64,000 nucleotides of DNA from Nannocystis sp. RBIL2 (GTDB lineage: Bacteria; Myxococcota_A; Polyangia; Nannocystales; Nannocystaceae), in NCBI RefSeq assembly GCF_026626745.1, contig NZ_JAPNJW010000001.1:2588001-2652000 (forward strand), in the 5' to 3' direction. Positions 44,252-51,600 of this stretch are shown piece by piece. The notes beneath the pieces were generated by a model. It did not search any database, was not told the DNA's origin, and was given only the letters and a program-made list of their open reading frames with translations. Both the position numbers and the translations under genes were made by a program. The stretch's first letter is position 1. Each line of letters opens with the position of its first letter.

Positions 44252-46033
44252 GTGGTTCAGCTCGCTCGCCCGGCGCTCGCGCTCCTGCTCCTGGCGTTCG
44301 GATGTGCGAGTGACGTCGACGGTGGTGACGACAGCGTCGGCAGCAGCGACAGCGACAGCGACGGCGACAGCGACACCGGCGGCGACGGCACCCCGGAGGC
44401 GACCGCCCTGCCGCTCGAGATCCTCGGCCCGGCCGGCACCGCGGTCGCCGTCAGCATCGAAGTCCCCGACGACCTCGCCGGCGCGTCCGCGGCCGAGCTC
44501 GCGCTGACCGTGCACAACGTCCTCGAGGCGGGCGCCGCCTTCGTCATCGTCGGCGACGGCGAGCCGATCGATCTCGGGGCGCCCGCGCATCGCCTCGCCC
44601 GCGCTTCGGGGGGTCACGCGACCGCCTCGCTCGCGCTCCCCGACGGCACGCTGCACGCGGGCGCGAACCGCATCGTGTTCCGCTATGACCGGGAGATCCG
44701 CGACGTCTCGGGCTTCCGCGTGCTCGACCTGGCGCTCGTCGTCAATGGGAAGCGCCTCGAGACCGACCTGCCCGCCGACGATCCCGCCACCTGGACCGCG
44801 CCCTCCACCGACGCCGACGCGATCGCTCGCGGCCAGCGGTTCTTCACCGCCGAGAGCCGCGACGGCGGCCCGCCGTGCGCCCGCTGCCACGCCGACGACG
44901 GCGCCGACCTGGCCTACTTCGCCTTCTCCAACCACAGCGTGATCGCCCGCGCCGAGCATCACCTGTTCACCGCCGAAGAGGCCGCCGACATCGCCAGCTA
45001 CGTCCGCTCGCTCCCCGTCGCCGCGATCGGGCATCCGTTCGACCCGCCGTTCCAGCCCGGCGAAGCCAAGGTCGGCGCCGCCGGGGCCGGGCACGGCGCG
45101 GTGCTCCCCGAAGACGACGCGCTCGCTGCGGCCCTCTTCCCCGACGGCTTCCCCGACGCGCCGGCCTGGGACATCGCCGCCTCGTTCGACACCTCGACGA
45201 TCGCCCTGCCCGTCGCCACGCCGTCCTGGTCGCGCTGGCTGCCGCGCAAGATCGACGCCACATGGTTCACCCGCGGCGACGGCATGCTCGCCATCGCCGA
45301 GGCCGCGCTCGCCGAGGGCGGCAGCCTCGAGGCGGCGCAGGCGTTCTCGAGCGCCGCGGTGCACCTCGGTACGGAGATCTTGATCACCACCGGCGACCAC
45401 GCGAGCCGCGTCGAGTTGCTGCGCTACGCCGCGGTGAAGCTGTGGGACTGGCAGCGGCGCCACGGCGGCTTCGACGGCCCCGACCACGGCTTCCCCGACG
45501 GCGGGCCCGCCTTCCCTTACGAGGTCGGCTTCGCCTTCTTCGAGGCGGCGTTCGCGGGCGGCCTGCCCGATGCGATGCACCAGGCCTTCTCGTGGTGGAC
45601 GGCGCAGGCGGCGGTGAACCCGGGGCGCGGCCACACCACCGGCGATCGTCCGCTCAATTGGCGCGACGTCCTCACGGTCGCGGACTCGGCGGGCGCCGGG
45701 CCCTGGACCCTCACCTACCTTCACCTCGTCGGCAGCCTCGAAGAATCCCAGGGCGCGCTCGCCGACGACTTCGGCACCGATCGCGGGCCGGTGCGGCTGC
45801 TCGCGGTGCCCCTCCGTCGCGTCGCCGGTCCCGTCCGCGCCGCGCTGCTGCGTCGCTTCCTGACCCGCGAGGCGGAGTTCCTCGCCGGCGGCGGCGCGCT
45901 CACCTCCGATCACCACGTCGTGCTGGGCAACGCCTGGCGCGACGGGTGCGACGGTCTCACGTCCGAACAGCGCGCCGAGCTGCGCGCGCTCGCGCCGGTC
46001 GAGGCCGCGACCGACCTCGCGGCTTGTCCTTAG
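44252..46033 (+). CDS. Lipoprotein with c-type haem site, unknown large domain
   Basis: 593 residues from GTG 44252 (VVQLARPALALLLLAFGC, lipobox AFGC); the frame is open upstream but only this start makes a signal peptide. A Ser/Asp repeat linker follows (DSDSDSDGDSDTGG). Then a beta-rich region and a single CARCH haem motif near residue 210, with a likely cytochrome domain to ~300. The C-terminal ~270 residues, Trp-rich (TWFTRGDGMLAIAE, KLWDWQRRHGGFDGPDHG), are not recognised. It is probably a surface or periplasmic redox protein. The next gene follows after 25 bases, so they may be one operon. Confidence 0.8.
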   Translation: MVQLARPALALLLLAFGCASDVDGGDDSVGSSDSDSDGDSDTGGDGTPEATALPLEILGPAGTAVAVSIEVPDDLAGASAAELALTVHNVLEAGAAFVIVGDGEPIDLGAPAHRLARASGGHATASLALPDGTLHAGANRIVFRYDREIRDVSGFRVLDLALVVNGKRLETDLPADDPATWTAPSTDADAIARGQRFFTAESRDGGPPCARCHADDGADLAYFAFSNHSVIARAEHHLFTAEEAADIASYVRSLPVAAIGHPFDPPFQPGEAKVGAAGAGHGAVLPEDDALAAALFPDGFPDAPAWDIAASFDTSTIALPVATPSWSRWLPRKIDATWFTRGDGMLAIAEAALAEGGSLEAAQAFSSAAVHLGTEILITTGDHASRVELLRYAAVKLWDWQRRHGGFDGPDHGFPDGGPAFPYEVGFAFFEAAFAGGLPDAMHQAFSWWTAQAAVNPGRGHTTGDRPLNWRDVLTVADSAGAGPWTLTYLHLVGSLEESQGALADDFGTDRGPVRLLAVPLRRVAGPVRAALLRRFLTREAEFLAGGGALTSDHHVVLGNAWRDGCDGLTSEQRAELRALAPVEAATDLAACP

Positions 46034-46058
46034 CTAGCTTGCTCGAACGGAGGAACCC

Positions 46059-48203
46059 ATGGCCAGGTCACCTGTCACGCTCTGCATCGCGCTGTCTCTC
46101 GCGGCGGTCCCCGCCGCATGTGGTGGCAATGGCGGCACCACCGGCACCGACACGAATGGCGGCACCACCGGCGACACTGCCACGAATGGCGGCACCACCG
46201 ATACCGCCACCGCCACCGACACCGAGGGCACCAGCGACTCCGACCAGCCCACCGGCGATCCAGTCACCCCCACCGCCTGCGAGGACGGCGGCACCTGCTC
46301 GTTCTGCGCCCCCGACACCTGGGGCGGCACTGCGCCGAACGCCGAGACCGACGTCGTGATCCCGGCGGGCAAGACCATCGTCGTCGATTGCCCCGCCGAG
46401 GCGCGGACGATCCGCATCGAGGCGGGCGGCACCCTGTTCGTCTCGCGCGAGGTCTCGACCACCCTCACCCTCCACGGCAACCTGCTCGTCGAGGGCACCC
46501 TCGACTACGGCACGCCCGACGATCGCGTGCCCGACGGCGTGACCGCCGAGATCATCTTCGCCGGCATGAACGACGCCGAATACGTCGGCACCCCCAGCGC
46601 GGGCGGCGGCGACGGCATGCACTCGGTCGACACGCCGATGACCGTCGTCGACGGCGACATCGGCCTGTGGGTGATGGGCGCCGGGACGCTGCGGGCCGCG
46701 GGCGCGGCGAAGCGCTCGTGGGGCAAGCTGGTCGACGGCGCGGCCGCGGGCGACCCCGGCTTCAGCCTCGACGGCGCCGACGGCTGGAAGGCCGGCGACC
46801 GCGTGGTGCTCACCCCGAGCGCGCCGCTCAGCGAGGGCGAAGGCATCATCGAGCACTTCGACGAGGGCACCATCGCCGCCGTCAACGGCGACGACATCAC
46901 CCTCGCCGAGGCGCCGAAGTACCCGCACGACGGCTGCGCCGATTGCATGCGGCGCGGCGAGGCGGCCAACCTGTCGCGCAACGTCGTCATCCGCTCCGCC
47001 GACGACAGCGCCCACGCGCACATCCTCGTGGCCGAGCAGGGCCACGTCGAGATCGACAGCGTCGAGCTGCGCTGGCTCGGGCCGATCGTCCCCTGCACCG
47101 GGCTGCCCGAGGGCCACGCCTTCCCGCTGCGCCGCGCGCCGATCTGGTTCCACCAGCAGAAGGACGCCTCCGCCGGCTCGTTCGTGCGCCACGCCGCGAT
47201 CTGGGGCGGCGACCTTCACTTCATCATGGTCGAGCAGTCGAACGGCATCGAGATCGCCGACGTCGTCGGCTACGACACCCAGGGCATGGGCTTCGGCCTG
47301 TTCTACGACAACGGCGGGTGCGGCACCTTCTGCGACGACCGCGAGAAGGCGTCGGCCGACGTGGTGTTCGACCACGTGCTCGCCGCCCGCGTCGGCGTCC
47401 CCGAGCGGGTCGACGGCTGCATCCGCGTCGACCACCGCATGGTCGGCGTCGCAGTCTCCGGCGGCGAGGGCTCCGGCGCGCGCGACTCGGTCGCCGTCGG
47501 CGTCGGCTACAATGGCAGCGGCGAAGACATCTCGGGCTTCGGCTGGCAGGAGGGCGGCTCGGGGCGCCCGACCAGCTTCGTGTTCGACGACAACGTCGCC
47601 CACCACAACCGCGGCCACGGGGCGATGATCTGGCACAACACCGAGCTGGCCCAGGCGCCCTACGCGACCAACGCGTTCTGGTCGAACGGCGCCTACGGCG
47701 TGCTGTGGGGCGCCTATCAGAACCCGTTCCTGCTCGCCGACGTGGTCGCGGTCGACAACGGCATGGCGTCGATCGGCGTCAAGGCGATCCCGTTCGACGA
47801 CACCGCCCGCTTGAAGGGCGGCCTCGTCGACGACATCCGCGTCCTCGCCTACGTGTTCATCCAGGAGGGCCCGGCGATCTTCGAAAACGTCACCTTCACC
47901 GGCGACCGCGACGTCGCGGTGACGCAGCTGCACGAGAGCTGCGCCGAGGGCGACGAGGACGACCCGGCCGACACCAAGTGCCTGCGCGTGTGGCTGCGCT
48001 TCATCGATCCGGTGATCCCGGCCGGCGTGCTGCCGTTCGACTTCGGCCAGACCTTCAATCGCCACTCGATCTGGGAGGTCCGCGGCTTCTCCAGCCCCGA
48101 CTACCCCGACCTGCCGCCGGACTTCGACCTCCACCGCGCCGACAACGAGGTCGAAGGCGGCAGCTACTACGCCCCCTTCGACGCCTGGCTCGTCCCGCGC
48201 TGA
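46059..48203 (+). CDS. G8-domain, right-handed beta-helix lipoprotein (CEMIP/TMEM2-like)
   Basis: 714 residues. The signal MARSPVTLCIALSLAAVPAAC has lipobox PAAC, then a Thr/Asn/Gly repeat linker (NGGTTGTDTNGG). Residues ~80-200 match the G8 domain: TWGGTAPNAETDVVIPAGKTIVV, then GGTLFVSRE and LLVEGTLDYGTPDDR. The rest reads as a right-handed parallel beta-helix with many NGIEIADVVGYDTQG-type turns and paired Cys. In animals, G8/beta-helix proteins bind or cut hyaluronan; bacterial ones are thought to act on glycans or adhesion. It is exported and lipid-anchored. A GGAGG lies about eight bases before the start. Confidence 0.85.
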   Translation: MARSPVTLCIALSLAAVPAACGGNGGTTGTDTNGGTTGDTATNGGTTDTATATDTEGTSDSDQPTGDPVTPTACEDGGTCSFCAPDTWGGTAPNAETDVVIPAGKTIVVDCPAEARTIRIEAGGTLFVSREVSTTLTLHGNLLVEGTLDYGTPDDRVPDGVTAEIIFAGMNDAEYVGTPSAGGGDGMHSVDTPMTVVDGDIGLWVMGAGTLRAAGAAKRSWGKLVDGAAAGDPGFSLDGADGWKAGDRVVLTPSAPLSEGEGIIEHFDEGTIAAVNGDDITLAEAPKYPHDGCADCMRRGEAANLSRNVVIRSADDSAHAHILVAEQGHVEIDSVELRWLGPIVPCTGLPEGHAFPLRRAPIWFHQQKDASAGSFVRHAAIWGGDLHFIMVEQSNGIEIADVVGYDTQGMGFGLFYDNGGCGTFCDDREKASADVVFDHVLAARVGVPERVDGCIRVDHRMVGVAVSGGEGSGARDSVAVGVGYNGSGEDISGFGWQEGGSGRPTSFVFDDNVAHHNRGHGAMIWHNTELAQAPYATNAFWSNGAYGVLWGAYQNPFLLADVVAVDNGMASIGVKAIPFDDTARLKGGLVDDIRVLAYVFIQEGPAIFENVTFTGDRDVAVTQLHESCAEGDEDDPADTKCLRVWLRFIDPVIPAGVLPFDFGQTFNRHSIWEVRGFSSPDYPDLPPDFDLHRADNEVEGGSYYAPFDAWLVPR

Positions 48204-48399
48204 GCCCTCGGAATCATCGACCGCCGCCGCGCGGCCATCGCCCACGACCCGGACCTCGCCCACGACAGCCCGTTCTGGCACTCGTGCATACCAGGGCCGT
48301 GACGCCAGCGGCCGCGCTCGCCACGTCCGCGTCGAGGCGGGCGGCGAAGTCGGGGCGGTCCTCTGTATGACGTTCTGCCTGCTGGCCTCGCTGACCCTG

Positions 48400-48795
48400 G
48401 TGCCGGCATGCCTGCGCCGACCTCGCCGCCGAGGGGCTCGAGGAGCGCGTCGAGTGTCCTGCCCTGGGTAGCGACTGCAGCCACGCCCTCATACACCGGG
48501 TCGAGCTGCTGCCCGAGGCCGCGGACCCCAGCCCCGATCTGGGACACCAGCACCGACGCGGCCACGAGCTAGCCCAGCGTCAGCTCGCGGGAGATGACGA
48601 GCCAGCCGCCGATCGCCAGCACGCTGACGGTTGCCAGCACCTCGAGTGCGGCGCCAGTGACGACGTGACGGAGGAGCGTTGAGAAGTAGCTACCGCGTGC
48701 CTGCACTTGCAATTGGGCTCCCGGAGCGCCCGCGCCTCCGCGCCGAGCCCGGAGAGCATGACGGCGCGGCGCTGGGTCTTGCGACGTGAATCGAC
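48400..48795 (-). pseudogene. Broken ABC-transporter transmembrane-domain fragment
   Basis: Minus-strand translation gives pieces of one ABC exporter membrane domain in different frames: RRKTQRRAVMLSGLGAEARALRE near 48750, then after a frameshift AQLQVQARGSYFSTLLRHVV, VLAIGGWLVISRELTLG, an in-frame TAG where family members have Gln, and LVAASVLVSQIGAGVRGLGQQLDPVYE. Similarity ends near 48410, before any nucleotide-binding domain. The pattern (GxLVAASxLVSQ...) recalls transporters of the peptide/bacteriocin-export class. Clearly non-functional as written. Confidence 0.7.
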
Positions 48796-48802
48796 GGGCT
48801 GC

Positions 48803-50188
48803 TTAGAGAGGCACTTCTTTGTAATGGAGCTGCATGTCCCAGCTCGTGAGCCCCTGCCACATCCCCGAACACGTCATCTCGCTCCCAGTCTTCGAGCGCA
48901 ACGTCATCGTGTAGGGGACGTTGAGGGTGCATTTCTCGACGGTGCAGGTGACCTTTACCGCGGAGTACGCGTCGACGTCCACATCAACAGTGAAGGAGTA
49001 CTCGTTTTCGTAGGACTGTTCCTCGCCGTACGTCCGGGTCGTCTCGGTCGAGAGGCCCAGCTCGAGCGAGGCGCCGGCCTTGCGCTTCACCTTGGGGATC
49101 GGCGCCTTGAACTCCTTCCCTACCTGCAGGGAGACGCTGGAAGACTCGCTGTTCTCAAAATAGGAGGTCTCGGTCGTAGTCTCCCTCCTCGAAAACGAGA
49201 AGTGTTGCGGCTTAGGGTATTCGTTGCGGAGGGTAGTTGTATAGATCTCGGTGAGCTCTGGGTCGGTGCTCTGGGCGTTTTCCAGATCGTAGGTCACGCC
49301 GACGATCTCCATCGCCTCGTGGACATACTTCCAGAGCTGGCCGTTGTTGCCTCCGCCCTGGTAGAAGACGGCCAGCTGCGCCATGGTCTCGACTGCCCCC
49401 GGGCTCCAACTGACGCTGACGCCGCTGATCATCTGGTCGGTGTACCAGCTCGACCCGTCGTGGGTGAAGGTGTACCAGAGCTCACCGGTCTGGCGGGGAC
49501 CACGGTGGAAGACGTAGAGTGTGGTGGCGCCGAACACGACTGCCGAGGGAGACGCGCTCACGCCGACGCTCGCCATCTTGACGGCGGAGGACCAGGTCGA
49601 GCCGTCGAAGGTCTGACACCACAGCTCACCGCTGTCGCCTCTGCCCTGGTAGAAGAGATAGAGCTTGTCCTTGAAGACGACTGCCGACGGGCTGGCGGAC
49701 ATCCCGACATTGGGGATCTGCCGATCGGAGGCCCACGTGGAGCCATTCGTGCTGGTGGTGTACCAGATCTGGCCGTTACCGCCCTTACCCTGGTGGAATA
49801 CGTAGAGCGTGTCCCTGAAGACGACGGCCGAAGGGCTATCGGTGATGCCGATGTTGGAGATCAGAGTGTCGGCGGACCATCCTGCTCCATCGGATTTGGT
49901 GTACCAAAGCTGGCCGTTCTCGCCAGAACCATGGTGGAAAACGTACAGCGTGCCGTTGAAGACGACACCACACGGGCTGTACGAAATGCCATGGTTGGAG
50001 AGGCGTTGATCCGAGCTCCAGTTATTCCCCCCGTCGGTGCTCTGGATGTACCAGATCTGGCCATTCTCGCGGGAACCCTGATGGAACAGGTAGAGAGTGT
50101 CTTGGAAGACGACCGGTGCAGGGCTGCAGGACAGGCCGACGTTGGGAATTTGGGTGTTCTCGCCAGTGGCAAATGTAGCTTCGTTCAT
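48803..50188 (-). CDS. Lectin-like repeat protein fused to aerolysin/ETX-MTX2-type pore-forming domain
   Basis: 461 residues from ATG 50188, which follows CAGGAG by four bases; ATG 50209 is less likely. The first ~300 residues hold six repeats of 47-49 residues beginning near 32, 81, 128, 177, 224 and 272, each with LYVFHxGxxxNGQxWY-type sequence, consistent with a six-bladed carbohydrate-binding propeller. Residues ~310-461 resemble aerolysin-family toxins: a Ser/Thr-rich amphipathic stretch (SRRETTTETSYFENSESSS), GLSTETTRTYGEEQSYENEY, and a late disulfide-capable Cys pair. There is no signal peptide. GC is visibly lower than neighbours, suggesting transfer. A sugar-targeted pore-forming toxin is the best guess. 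Confidence 0.78.
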   Translation of the reverse strand: MNEATFATGENTQIPNVGLSCSPAPVVFQDTLYLFHQGSRENGQIWYIQSTDGGNNWSSDQRLSNHGISYSPCGVVFNGTLYVFHHGSGENGQLWYTKSDGAGWSADTLISNIGITDSPSAVVFRDTLYVFHQGKGGNGQIWYTTSTNGSTWASDRQIPNVGMSASPSAVVFKDKLYLFYQGRGDSGELWCQTFDGSTWSSAVKMASVGVSASPSAVVFGATTLYVFHRGPRQTGELWYTFTHDGSSWYTDQMISGVSVSWSPGAVETMAQLAVFYQGGGNNGQLWKYVHEAMEIVGVTYDLENAQSTDPELTEIYTTTLRNEYPKPQHFSFSRRETTTETSYFENSESSSVSLQVGKEFKAPIPKVKRKAGASLELGLSTETTRTYGEEQSYENEYSFTVDVDVDAYSAVKVTCTVEKCTLNVPYTMTLRSKTGSEMTCSGMWQGLTSWDMQLHYKEVPL

Positions 50189-50689
50189 GGTGCTCCTGTT
50201 GATGACCACGACGGGTGACCGTCGTCTAGCTGAGATTGGATGGTGCTGAGGGTAAGCGGAGAGCTCACCGTGCGGGAGCTAAGCGAAATATCCACGACAT
50301 GTCAATCGCCAAGAACGAGCGTGATGGTGGCTTTCGCGCGCATCAACGATCGGCGATTCGTCTTGCTCGGCGCGCGCGTATGCGCCGAGGATGTCGTGGT
50401 GTTGCTCTTTGCGCAATAGTGTTGCTCGTCCCGGTGGGGTGTGCAGACAACGGGCCAATCGCGCGTGTGAGATCGAGGTCGGAGCACGCCGCCCGACGCC
50501 TTGCGGCTCCAGCGTTTGCTGAAGGCCACCCTGAGGCGAACAGTCCGCCCGAACACGGCGGATCCGGCCGCAAAGTCGAGCCATTGGGGGGCCGTGGCGA
50601 CGGCCTCGCCCTGGCCATGTCCAGACTCGTCGCCCTGGCCTGTGTGGTCCAGCGGCACGCACGAGGGGGGCCGTATCAACAGCGTGGGG
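50189..50689. other. 501-bp gap upstream of the toxin gene
   Basis: The minus-strand promoter of the toxin-like gene must lie here. On the plus strand an ATG at 50380 opens a short lipoprotein-like sequence (MRRGCRGVALCAIVLLVPVGC) whose continuation is not gene-like, so I regard it as a remnant. GACATGTC occurs at 50296-50303. Confidence 0.4.
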
Positions 50690-50998
50690 CCCCAGGGTGT
50701 GGCGTCGGACGCTCAAGGTCGAGCGCATCGCCGCATCGACCTGCGCATCGCGGACTACCTCCTCGCGCGTCTCGAAAGAATCCGCGGGGACGAGGTCACG
50801 GTGGTGCTCCCTACGCCCGGTGGCTACGCCACGTCGAGCGTGATGATCGCCAACGCCCTCGGTCGCTTCCCGCGTTCGACCGCCGTGGTCCCGTACATGG
50901 CGCTCTCGGGCGGCCCTCTGATCGCACTCGGGGCCCGCGAGATCGCCATTGGGCGCTGCGCTGCGCTCTCGGCGGTCGACCCGGTAGGCCTCGTGTAG
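50690..50998 (+). pseudogene. Fragment of a ClpP-fold serine protease (SDH-protease-like)
   Basis: The frame encodes IADYLLARLERIRGDEVTVVLPTPGGY, then VPYMALSGGPLIALGAREIAIG and ALSAVDPVG before a TAG at 50996. These match the oxyanion loop (TPGG), the nucleophile region (MSGGTLIAL in relatives) and VDP of the serine-dehydrogenase/ClpP-fold protease family. The N-terminal third and the C-terminal half are absent. It ends abruptly next to an unrelated fragment, so I call it a truncated remnant. A short active product cannot be excluded but is unlikely. Confidence 0.6.
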
Positions 50999-51050
50999 CG
51001 ACGTCAGCTCCGCATCGTCCCCGACGGTCCCGACGAGGTCACCCCGCTTC

Positions 51051-51344
51051 GTGCTCGCGTTGACCCGCCACGAATACACCACCGAGGCCCGCGAGCTGCG
51101 CGAGCTGCTGTGGCGCGCAGTGGCGGCGAGCTCCGCCTCGCACCTGATCACGCCGCCCGGCCTGGTCACGCCGCCGGCACCGCCGCCCCCGCCCGCCCAC
51201 ACCGATCCGCGCAAGCTGTCGCGCGACCAGGTCGTGCACGTGCTGGCCCGCTGCGGCGGCGTGCGCGAGCGAGCCTGGCGCGAGCTCGGCCTCCGCAGCC
51301 GCGATCAGCTCAAGCGCCTCCTGAAGCGCCACGGCCTCGCGTGA
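51051..51344 (+). pseudogene. C-terminal fragment of a sigma-54 activator
   Basis: 97 residues in a different frame from the preceding fragment: LTRHEYTTEARELRELLWRAV is like the end of an AAA+ activator domain (HxYTTHVRELExLLW in myxobacterial sigma-54 activators). A Pro-rich linker follows, then a Fis-type helix-turn-helix (VVHVLARCGGVRERAWRELGLRSRDQLKRLLKRHGL). The FHA and ATPase parts are missing. It is a leftover of a larger regulator rather than a small gene, although the DNA-binding part is intact. Confidence 0.6.
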
Positions 51345-51600
51345 GCGTGAACGGACGCGGCGGCGACGACTGCGAGTCCCGCTGCTCGCGGCCGCGGCCC
51401 AAGCGGGTGCGGATCTCTCTGACGACCCCTCGGCGACGCGACGAACCACTCGCTGCATCGACATGACGCAAACGTCGGGCACGCGAATCTTCAAACCTGC
51501 GCGAGGCGTCCGCAAGCACCACTCGGGCCAATCATCAGCGGCCGGCAGGGGAAATCTGCCCCGTGCGGCGCGCTCGCGCTCTGCTATCACGCCACCATCG

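Noticed and set aside
50380..51063. A lipoprotein gene starting MRRGCRGVALCAIVLLVPVGC
   Set aside because: The start looks like a signal peptide, but the following sequence is not protein-like in this frame and overlaps the protease fragment in another frame.
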